Below, piece by piece: positions 1 to 4,323 of a stretch of 6,934 nucleotides of DNA. This stretch comes from Candidatus Peribacterales bacterium (GTDB lineage Bacteria > Patescibacteriota > Gracilibacteria > Peribacterales > Peribacteraceae). Location of the stretch: positions 1 to 6,934 of the forward strand of contig JAKFXO010000049.1 of NCBI GenBank assembly GCA_021731345.1. Reading direction: 5' to 3'. Every line of letters starts with the position of its first letter. Position 1 is the first letter of the stretch. A program made the position numbers and the translations under genes. The notes under the pieces were generated by a model, which ran no database searches, was not told the origin of the DNA, and saw only the letters and a program-made list of their open reading frames with translations.

Positions 1-2
1 CC

Positions 3-521
3 GCGCTGTTCCACGACATCGGTAAAACAACGACATTCGCAGTGAAGGAACGTATTCGTTTTGATCATCACGCCGAAGCATCAGCTGCAATCATTGGAAA
101 TACGTTTAAGCGCTTACAGATGCCACAAGAGCGTATCCGAAAGCTGCAGTGGCTTATCGAACATCACATGATGATGGATGCATTTCACAAGCTGACCGAT
201 GAGAGAAAGGCGCACTGGTATTTTCACCCGTGGTTCAGAGAGCTACTGCAACTTTTCTGGATCGATATCAAAGGTACCCTTCCCGGAGACTCACAGCTGT
301 ATGACTTTATCATTGCCGATTACGACGCATTCCTTAACTCTCATCCGCGACCTGAGAAGCCACTACTCACCGGCGAGGACATTATGAAAATTGCGGGACT
401 CACACCTGGCGAAGAAGTGGGTAAAGCAATTCGGCTACTAAAAGATGCGCAGGTCAGAAAAGACATCACAACAAAAGCGGAGGCCAAAGAGTTCCTAAAA
501 AAGCTTTTCCCGAAAACCTAA
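3..521 (+). CDS. cca: CCA tRNA nucleotidyltransferase / poly(A) polymerase family protein, C-terminal part (5' truncated by window)
   Basis: The open frame is already open at the window edge, so the protein starts upstream; 172 residues are visible. It opens with ALFHDIGK, the HD-domain metal-binding motif, followed by the downstream histidines in FDHHAEAS and IEHHMMM. The C-terminal stretch (LLTGEDIMKIAGLTPGEEVGKAI) matches the G-x-D-[IL]-[ML] ... PG-x2-[IVL]-G pattern found at the end of bacterial class II CCA-adding enzymes and related poly(A) polymerases. These enzymes add or repair the 3' CCA of tRNAs in the cytoplasm, and the HD domain can carry phosphohydrolase activity. The catalytic nucleotidyltransferase head is outside the window, so CCA-adding and poly(A) activity cannot be told apart. 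A GTG at 42 is an internal codon, not the start. The TAA stop overlaps the TAG stop of the convergent lipoprotein gene. Confidence 0.85.
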   Translation, partial: ALFHDIGKTTTFAVKERIRFDHHAEASAAIIGNTFKRLQMPQERIRKLQWLIEHHMMMDAFHKLTDERKAHWYFHPWFRELLQLFWIDIKGTLPGDSQLYDFIIADYDAFLNSHPRPEKPLLTGEDIMKIAGLTPGEEVGKAIRLLKDAQVRKDITTKAEAKEFLKKLFPKT

Positions 522-976
522 AACGTTACAGGAATTTTAAATTGCGCATCATTCTCTGGAAGCCCGGATGGATTATCTTTTTTGATGACAATAAAGCCAA
601 AAGACTCATGTGTAGAGAAGGGGATTGTGACGGAGAAGTCGATGTACTCCGTTGTCATCCATTCACCCTCAGTTTGCGCAGGAGCAGTTGCGATGACGTT
701 ATTGTGTGAATCTGTAATCTGCACTGGTAAAGACCCCTCAAAGAACCACGTACCACGCGCTTTGCCTTGTACTGTAAGTGGACTTTGCACCTTAGATCCA
801 ACGCTAGGAGAAAGAATGATCGGATTAATTCCGTCATCGGATGACGCTTTTGATGATGCAACAGCAAAGGATGACGATGATGCAGACGGAGTCGTAGTGT
901 TCGTTGTAAGAGGTGTGCATGCTGCACAAAGAACAGTGAGAGCAGTAACCGAAAGAAGAACGTAGGTGTTGTGCAT
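518..976 (-). CDS. Putative lipoprotein with Gmad2-type immunoglobulin-like domain
   Basis: The 152-residue protein has a hydrophobic signal segment (about residues 5-17) followed by CAAC with the cysteine at 20. This is an acceptable but imperfect lipobox because a Cys occupies the usual Leu position. A Ser/Thr/Ala-rich linker (about 21-47) leads to a beta-rich domain (about 52-152) with the Gmad2 pattern: I-x-LSPSVGSKVQSPLTVQGKA, then WFFEGSLPVQI, then a C-terminal PSG-x-P. Gmad2 domains are known from spore-germination proteins and from many cell-surface proteins of non-sporeformers, so a role in germination is not implied. The likely location is the outer face of the membrane. The start is the ATG at 976, which lies 6 nt from a CATAAT -10 hexamer. 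A GGAG is present but 12 nt away. The 3' end overlaps the convergent CCA-family gene by 4 nt. Confidence 0.82.
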   Translation of the reverse strand: MHNTYVLLSVTALTVLCAACTPLTTNTTTPSASSSSFAVASSKASSDDGINPIILSPSVGSKVQSPLTVQGKARGTWFFEGSLPVQITDSHNNVIATAPAQTEGEWMTTEYIDFSVTIPFSTHESFGFIVIKKDNPSGLPENDAQFKIPVTF

Positions 977-982
977 GCGTTC

Positions 983-1010
983 ATTATGCTCCAGTGCATT
1001 GCGTGGTCAA
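983..1010 (-). promoter_or_regulatory. Sigma70-type promoter of the lipoprotein gene
   Basis: On the minus strand, TTGACC (1010-1005) and CATAAT (988-983) each match consensus at 5 of 6 positions and are 16 nt apart. The -10 ends only 6 nt before the ATG at 976, so transcription should begin at or next to the start codon. Confidence 0.6.
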
Positions 1011-1029
1011 TAAAAAACCCCAGAACTGC

Positions 1030-1058
1030 TGGCAAGTGCAGTAAAAGGCTGGTATTCT
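1030..1058 (+). promoter_or_regulatory. Possible promoter of the CNNM/CBS gene
   Basis: TGGCAA (1030-1035) and TATTCT (1053-1058) are separated by 17 nt. The -35 is weak (3 of 6) and the -10 moderate (4 of 6). The -10 ends 9 nt before the ATG at 1068, the same distance as at rpmA and at the gene starting near 2088, which supports it. Confidence 0.35.
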
Positions 1059-1067
1059 TACGATTCA

Positions 1068-2045
1068 ATGATTGAACTGCTGGTTCTCGGTATCGGATTC
1101 ACAGTCGCCTCCGGCGTGCTCGCAATGATTGATGCAGCAGTCTTGAGTGTGAACCACGCTGAAGTGGAAGTGATGATCGCAAAGAAGCGTTGGGGAGCAC
1201 GTGAACTCAAGCAACTCCTGAGGCATACGACACGTGCCATCATCGTCATTGTGATCCTCACAAACATCACGAATATCTTGGGCCCAATTCTTGTAGGACG
1301 AAAAGCTGAGGCACTGTTTGGCAGTCAGGCCATCGGTGTCGTCACAGCTCTCTTAACATTTATTACTATCGTCTTTTCAGAAATCATTCCTAAGTCGATT
1401 GGAACTCACTACGCACCGCGTATCGCTCGCATGGTCGCACCACTTCTGCGCGCCTTAGTATTCATCCTGTATCCGGCCGTCATTGTGCTAGAGCGCACAG
1501 TACGGATGTTCAAGTCTGGTAAACGAAAAGTCGGTACAGAAGATCAGATTCGTGCACTCGCCAATCTTGGTGGCGGAGCGGGACACATTGATTCTGATGA
1601 ACGTGATCTCATTCATAGAGCATTCGTCTTAAACGACCGCACAACAAGCGACATCATGACGAAGGCAGCAAACATCGTCTTCATTCAGAAGGGGCGCAGT
1701 GTGAGGCAGGCCGCAAAGATGATCTTTGAGTATTCCTATTCCAGATACCCAGTCATCGGAAATTCTCTGGATGAAATTGAGGGCTACATCATCAGTCACG
1801 ACGCACTGGAAATGCTGGCGAACGGTAAAGAGGGTCATCCAATAGTAGAAATAGTGCGTGCTGTGCCGTTTGTCGAAGCTACGCTGAAATGTGATGATCT
1901 ACTGAACGTACTACGAAAGACAGATTCACACTTGGCAATAGTACAAAGTGGTGGAAAGACGGTAGGGCTTGTAACCCTTGAAGACGTGCTAGAAGAACTG
2001 GTTGGAGAGATTACCGATGAAGGCGATAGTGAGACGGGTGAGTGA
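1068..2045 (+). CDS. CNNM transmembrane domain / CBS domain protein (CorC/HlyC-like, putative Mg2+ or cation transporter)
   Basis: The 325-residue protein has four hydrophobic segments (about 4-28, 57-77, 87-107, 123-143), including FSEIIPKSIG at 103-112, the hallmark E-x2-PK motif of the CNNM (DUF21) membrane domain. A short acidic helical stretch (about 156-190, with IDSDERDLIHRAF) and SDIMTKA lead into two CBS motifs (about 195-250 and 262-318; YSRYPVI and GLVTLEDVLEELVGEI). CBS pairs in this family bind adenine nucleotides and gate the membrane part. Characterised members export Mg2+ or Na+. The C-terminal CorC/HlyC domain is absent, so it is shorter than the usual 420-450 residues. In the first helix the common 'SASETA' region reads AMIDAAVLS. 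The ATG at 1068 begins right at the hydrophobic segment, and no Shine-Dalgarno lies in front of it. The substrate is not shown by sequence. Confidence 0.88.
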   Translation: MIELLVLGIGFTVASGVLAMIDAAVLSVNHAEVEVMIAKKRWGARELKQLLRHTTRAIIVIVILTNITNILGPILVGRKAEALFGSQAIGVVTALLTFITIVFSEIIPKSIGTHYAPRIARMVAPLLRALVFILYPAVIVLERTVRMFKSGKRKVGTEDQIRALANLGGGAGHIDSDERDLIHRAFVLNDRTTSDIMTKAANIVFIQKGRSVRQAAKMIFEYSYSRYPVIGNSLDEIEGYIISHDALEMLANGKEGHPIVEIVRAVPFVEATLKCDDLLNVLRKTDSHLAIVQSGGKTVGLVTLEDVLEELVGEITDEGDSETGE

Positions 2046-2050
2046 TTTTC

Positions 2051-2078
2051 TTGACTTCGGTACGCACATTTCTAGAAT
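2051..2078 (+). promoter_or_regulatory. Strong sigma70-type promoter upstream of the unrecognised gene at 2088/2153
   Basis: TTGACT (2051-2056) and TAGAAT (2073-2078) each match consensus at 5 of 6 positions with a 16-nt spacer. The expected transcription start (about 2085) is 2-3 nt before an ATG at 2088, which points to 2088 and not 2153 as the original start of translation. Confidence 0.62.
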
Positions 2079-2152
2079 GCGCGACCAATGAAAACACCAG
2101 AACTCAATGGCATTCTGCGCGATAATTTGGAACGGATGTTTCCCAGTCTTCT

Positions 2153-2452
2153 GTGCTTCAAAATGAAACAGAAACAAAGCCAGTCTCTACGGTCTTTGAT
2201 GTGACATTTCCAGGCGGAGGAAAACTTGCTCCAGACGTAATTTGGAAGACGTTGAAACAAACAGTCGGCAAGCTTGGAAAATCATCAGTTGAATGTGAAT
2301 ACGGCTCAGAACCGCGTGGAACCGGAGAACTGAACATTATTGCGCGCGTTGGCACAGATGCTGAGCACTGCCGCATGTGTATCCGCACGGTACTTGAAGA
2401 AACGCCGCCAACTATGAGAATTGCGACGATTGAGCCTCCTCCAAGGGGTTAG
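2153..2452 (+). CDS. Unrecognised small protein, possibly frameshifted near its N-terminus (true start perhaps 2088)
   Basis: I do not recognise this family. The uninterrupted frame gives 99 residues from a GTG at 2153 with no ribosome binding site. By eye the order of secondary structure is strand (STVFDVTFP), helix (PDVIWKTLKQTVGKLG), strand (SSVECEY), strand (ELNIIARVG), helix (DAEHCRMCIRTVLEE), strand (MRIATIE). This beta-alpha-beta-beta-alpha-beta order would suit a ferredoxin-like fold. A C-x2-C pair sits at residues 73-76. A well-placed promoter and an ATG at 2088 belong to another frame that stops after 38 codons. Joining the frames at the T-run 2126-2128, as if one T were missing, gives a continuous 121-residue protein beginning MKTPELNGILRDN-FGTDVS. 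So either the gene is frameshifted (mutation or assembly error) or translation starts at the GTG. The coding call is fair; the start is uncertain. Confidence 0.62.
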   Translation: MLQNETETKPVSTVFDVTFPGGGKLAPDVIWKTLKQTVGKLGKSSVECEYGSEPRGTGELNIIARVGTDAEHCRMCIRTVLEETPPTMRIATIEPPPRG

Positions 2453-2471
2453 CACAAAGTCTTGAGAAACA

Positions 2472-2499
2472 TTGACAAATTACTATATTTTAGTATAGT
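2472..2499 (+). promoter_or_regulatory. Sigma70-type promoter of the duplicated-domain gene
   Basis: TTGACA (2472-2477, perfect -35) and TATAGT (2494-2499, 5 of 6) have a 16-nt spacer. The predicted transcription start is near 2506, leaving a leader of about 45 nt before the ATG at 2553. This differs from the near-leaderless arrangement at other genes in the window. Confidence 0.68.
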
Positions 2500-2502
2500 A
2501 AT
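2479..2502 (+). promoter_or_regulatory. Operator-like inverted repeat overlapping the promoter
   Basis: Perfect 9-nt arms, ATTACTATA (2479-2487) and TATAGTAAT (2494-2502), flank a 6-nt centre (TTTTAG). The repeat begins 1 nt after the -35 and covers the spacer and whole -10. That is the classic position for a dimeric repressor site. The regulator is not identifiable here. Confidence 0.5.
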
Positions 2503-2552
2503 CATTACTTACTATTTCCCCCCAATCTCTATGGTCAATCGACTCGAAGGTC

Positions 2553-3170
2553 ATGAGATTCCAGACGACATATGAAAACGTTGAAAAACGCGAAGATTTC
2601 GCTGCGTATCAGCAGGCGGGAGGCAGTCTTACAGTAGTCGAATTTCAAAGGGTGCTAGATACGACTAGTTCTCGGAAGCATGTTCACCTCGCAGAAGAAG
2701 CCGGAATTTCGCATCAATTCAAGCAGATTTGGGCTACCAGCATCATTGGAGCATTTGGGCGACCTTTCGTAGCTGAGAAGGGAACAAAGTGGCTACGTGA
2801 CGAAGCAGATGCTTTTTATGCAGTGCAGAACAGAGAAAATACAGTTGCAGAAGTAAAAAGTACCGTAACATCGGTAACAGATGCAACACACGTGAAGCTC
2901 ATCGTAGAGGAGCCGAAAGGATTTGCAGAGTACCAAAAGAATCGTGGCAGCTTAGACGCAGCGACGTACGCCAAAGTTATGTCTACTCGCTTCTCAAGTG
3001 AAACATTTGGAGCTGCCATGAAACAAATTGCGGGCTACTGCATTGGCATGCCTGATAATGCAATGGTCGAAATGGCAGCAAAACTTATGACAGCGCTTGA
3101 GGGAGGCTCACGTCTAAATAACGAAATGTGGCTGATGCCAGAGCTCTACATTCTCTTGAAGCGTTACTAA
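2553..3170 (+). CDS. Unrecognised protein made of two related repeats
   Basis: The 205-residue protein has no signal peptide or membrane segment and is probably cytoplasmic. I do not recognise the family. It contains an internal duplication: residues 11-40 (EKREDFAAYQQAGGSL...) align with 119-149 (EEPKGFAEYQKNRGSL...), sharing F-A-x-Y-Q, GSL and a final SS. FKQI at 56 corresponds to MKQI at 156, with helical segments following each. The second copy is about eight residues shorter between these anchors. The composition suggests a mainly helical protein. The start at 2553 has GAAGG just upstream, but only 2 nt from the ATG, which is too close for a normal Shine-Dalgarno. An earlier ATG at 2531 opens a 14-codon frame that overlaps this start. 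The gene has its own promoter with an operator-like palindrome and is followed by a hairpin terminator, so it is probably a regulated single-gene unit. Confidence 0.78.
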   Translation: MRFQTTYENVEKREDFAAYQQAGGSLTVVEFQRVLDTTSSRKHVHLAEEAGISHQFKQIWATSIIGAFGRPFVAEKGTKWLRDEADAFYAVQNRENTVAEVKSTVTSVTDATHVKLIVEEPKGFAEYQKNRGSLDAATYAKVMSTRFSSETFGAAMKQIAGYCIGMPDNAMVEMAAKLMTALEGGSRLNNEMWLMPELYILLKRY

Positions 3171-3212
3171 AAATTCTAAACCCCGTATCTCGAAAGAGTG
3201 CGGGGGTTTAAA
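3171..3212. terminator. Bidirectional hairpin terminator between the duplicated-domain gene and tRNA-Ile
   Basis: AAACCCC (3178-3184) pairs with GGGGTTT (3203-3209), and an inner CTC-GAAA-GAG hairpin (3188-3197) caps it with a GNRA-type loop. On the plus strand the stem is followed by TTTAAAT. On the minus strand it is followed by a U-rich stretch ending in five T, so it should end both the upstream gene and the tRNA-Ile transcript. Confidence 0.72.
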
Positions 3213-3214
3213 TG

Positions 3215-3291
3215 TGGTGGGCGAGGGGGGAGTTGAACCACCGACCGCAGGTTTATAAGTCCTGTGCTCTAACCAACTGAGCTACTCGCCC
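3215..3291 (-). tRNA. tRNA-Ile with anticodon UAU
   Basis: The tRNA is 77 nt with an encoded CCA. The acceptor stem GGGCGAG/CTCGCCC is perfect. The D stem is GCTC/GAGC, the D loop contains GG, and the T loop is TTCAACT. The anticodon loop reads CTTATAA, placing TAT at positions 34-36 (plus-strand 3255-3257), which would read AUA. GGTCGGTGGTTCAA in the variable and T arm resembles other isoleucine tRNAs. There are oddities: an A-A mismatch at 31:39 next to the anticodon loop and a T-C mismatch at 51:63 in the T stem. Most bacteria read AUA with a CAU anticodon whose C34 is changed to lysidine by TilS, so a genomic UAU is unusual. It lies downstream of rpmA on the same strand and apparently has its own promoter. 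Confidence 0.88.
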
Positions 3292-3299
3292 ACGTGATT

Positions 3300-3329
3300 A
3301 GTGTACGTTGAAAAATCAAACACTTACAA
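3300..3329 (-). promoter_or_regulatory. Possible promoter of tRNA-Ile(UAU)
   Basis: On the minus strand TTGTAA (3329-3324) and TACACT (3305-3300) are 18 nt apart, with each hexamer matching consensus at 4 of 6. The -10 ends 8 nt before the mature tRNA 5' end. Read-through from rpmA is an alternative source of the transcript. Confidence 0.38.
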
Positions 3330-3340
3330 TCGGAAGTCTA

Positions 3341-3625
3341 TTAGGCTGCAACAGCCGTAACGCTCACAGTCGTCTCAAGCTCACGAGTTCCGTTGAACTT
3401 CTTGATCTTCGTTTTGCGGAAAGCAACGATGCCGTCTACTCCTGCGTGAATCGTCCAGTCTTTGCCGAGGTAGGTATTTACACCCGAACGGAATGAAAGA
3501 CCTTTCTGGCGAACGAGAACCTCACCGGCGTTCACAGCCTGCCCTCCGAAACGCTTTACTCCTAAGCGCTTTGAGACTGAATCTCTGCCGTTTTGTGTAG
3601 ACCCACCGGCCTTTTTTGTTGCCAT
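3341..3625 (-). CDS. rpmA: Large ribosomal subunit protein bL27
   Basis: The 94-residue protein begins MATKKAGGSTQNGRDSVSKR and continues LGVKRFGGQAVNAGEVLVRQ, a clear match to bL27 (typical MAHKKAGGS...NGRDS...KRLGVKRFGGQ...AG.I.VRQ). L27 is a 50S subunit protein whose flexible N-terminus reaches the peptidyl-transferase centre and contacts tRNA ends. The methionine directly before ATKKAGGS is used as the start, so there is no cleavable N-terminal extension of the Firmicutes type. The same frame stays open upstream through the tRNA-fMet gene, but that part is not L27. The C-terminal tail (about residues 80-94) runs slightly past the usual 85 residues. rplU (L21), its common partner, is not adjacent; the gene is instead flanked by two tRNA genes on the same strand. 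A perfect TATAAT lies 9 nt before the ATG and there is no Shine-Dalgarno. Confidence 0.97.
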   Translation of the reverse strand: MATKKAGGSTQNGRDSVSKRLGVKRFGGQAVNAGEVLVRQKGLSFRSGVNTYLGKDWTIHAGVDGIVAFRKTKIKKFNGTRELETTVSVTAVAA

Positions 3626-3634
3626 AGCGAAAGC

Positions 3635-3662
3635 ATTATACGGATCAAAAACTTGATTACAA
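3635..3662 (-). promoter_or_regulatory. Promoter of rpmA
   Basis: On the minus strand a perfect TATAAT (3640-3635) lies 16 nt downstream of TTGTAA (3662-3657, 4 of 6). The -10 ends 9 nt before the rpmA ATG, predicting an untranslated leader of only 2-3 nt. Confidence 0.62.
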
Positions 3663-3703
3663 GTGAAAAATTCATCGTTTCTTCGCGGTGTACTGTGTTT
3701 ATT

Positions 3704-3780
3704 TGGTTGCGGGGGCAGGATTTGAACCTGCGGCCTCAAGGTTATGAGCCTTGCGAGCTACCGGGCTGCTCCACCCCGCG
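3704..3780 (-). tRNA. Initiator tRNA-fMet (anticodon CAU)
   Basis: The tRNA is 77 nt with an encoded CCA. The acceptor CGCGGGG/CCCCGCA carries the C1-A72 mismatch diagnostic of bacterial initiators. The A11-T24 D-stem pair is present, the anticodon loop is CTCATAA (CAT at plus-strand 3744-3746), and the T arm GCAGG-TTCAAAT-CCTGC is perfect. The anticodon stem is CAAGG/CCTTG. Of the three G-C pairs that normally mark initiators (29-31:39-41), the first is an A29-T41 pair here. The tRNA acts in ribosomal initiation after formylation. It sits upstream of rpmA on the same strand. Confidence 0.96.
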
Positions 3781-3791
3781 TCGGACAATTA

Positions 3792-3820
3792 AGTATGCGT
3801 GAAGAATGCAGAAAACGCAA
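3792..3820 (-). promoter_or_regulatory. Possible promoter of tRNA-fMet
   Basis: On the minus strand TTGCGT (3820-3815) and CATACT (3797-3792) are 17 nt apart. Both are imperfect (3 and 4 of 6). The -10 ends 11 nt before the mature tRNA 5' end, allowing a short precursor leader. The site sits wholly in the 45-nt gap after the septum-initiator gene. Confidence 0.4.
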
Positions 3821-3825
3821 TCTTG

Positions 3826-4272
3826 CTACATATTTCTTTTGAGATCATCAATTTTATCGCGATTGAAGAGATACAACTTCCAGTGATCAACAACGCGAAT
3901 GCTACGCAAGTTTTCTTCGAAAATTGCTTCTTTGTCTTCAGGACTCAGCTCAGCGGAACTCTGGCTCAGGGAAACAGTTTCTGGTGGCCTATTGATGACT
4001 AAGACTTTTTCACCAGCCTTCAGAACGCCAAAGTTTTCCTTTGCGTACTTATCTTTGTACTGAAAGGACTCCAGATACTGAAGCTGGTCATAGCCATTCG
4101 CAATTTGCTGCTTTAGGCGCATGTTCCTGTCTTGCATTGTCAAAAGCTGCCGATCAAACAAAATATTTTTGTAGTACGAAAGAGCCAAGCCAAAAGCCAT
4201 AAGACCCACAACACACAAGCCGACGACGATCGTCATCTGTTTCGGAATCGGTGCTACTTCGTTGTATGGCAC
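3826..4272 (-). CDS. Septum formation initiator (FtsB/DivIC) family protein
   Basis: The 148-residue bitopic membrane protein has a short N-terminal tail, one transmembrane helix (about residues 13-33), a predicted coiled coil (about 36-70, LLTMQDRNMRLKQQIANGYDQL) and then YAKENFGVLKAGEKVLVI (76-93). That last stretch corresponds to the 'ARE.LGmv.pGE.v..i' signature of the FtsB/DivIC family. The C-terminal part (WKLYLFNRDKI) resembles the W-x-Y-x-F ending seen in many short members. Known relatives form the FtsQ-FtsL-FtsB or DivIB-DivIC-FtsL complex, which licenses septal peptidoglycan synthesis. Which of the paralogues this is cannot be decided from sequence alone. The start is a GTG at 4272, 7 nt from a TATACT -10-like hexamer and without Shine-Dalgarno. 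The gene diverges from murC, another cell-wall gene. Confidence 0.83.
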   Translation of the reverse strand: MPYNEVAPIPKQMTIVVGLCVVGLMAFGLALSYYKNILFDRQLLTMQDRNMRLKQQIANGYDQLQYLESFQYKDKYAKENFGVLKAGEKVLVINRPPETVSLSQSSAELSPEDKEAIFEENLRSIRVVDHWKLYLFNRDKIDDLKRNM

Positions 4273-4279
4273 GGTCGCC

Positions 4280-4285
4280 AGTATA
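4280..4285 (-). promoter_or_regulatory. -10 hexamer of the septum-initiator gene
   Basis: TATACT on the minus strand (5 of 6) ends 7 nt before the GTG start at 4272. No convincing -35 is visible, so this rests on the hexamer and its spacing alone. Confidence 0.33.
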
Positions 4286-4311
4286 AAGGATCAAAGACGC
4301 GGCGGACATGC

Positions 4312-4317
4312 TATGAT
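4312..4317 (+). promoter_or_regulatory. -10 hexamer of murC
   Basis: TATGAT (5 of 6) ends 6 nt before the murC ATG, so the predicted start of transcription is the A of the ATG. The -35 region (about 4289-4295) is poor. Confidence 0.38.
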
Positions 4318-4323
4318 CCCACT

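Noticed and set aside
582..965. Plus-strand open frame opposite the lipoprotein gene
   Set aside because: Its product has no recognisable features, while the minus strand has a signal peptide, a Gmad2 domain and a promoter.
2043..2045. Possible UGA recoding (glycine code of Gracilibacteria and Absconditabacteria)
   Set aside because: The TGA at 2043-2045 closes the CNNM/CBS gene directly after a plausible acidic C-terminus, and recognised genes contain no in-frame TGA.
3344..3356. Hairpin GGCTG/CAGCC at the 3' end of rpmA
   Set aside because: The stem is only 5 bp, lies inside the coding sequence and is not followed by a U-run, so it is not a convincing terminator.
3626..3739. Upstream extension of the rpmA frame
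   Set aside because: It reads through the rpmA promoter and the tRNA-fMet gene, and the canonical L27 N-terminus begins at 3625.
4132..4323. A longer open frame upstream of murC
   Set aside because: It adds a sequence with no Mur homology, is antisense to the septum-initiator gene, and the MurC glycine loop sits right after the ATG at 4324.
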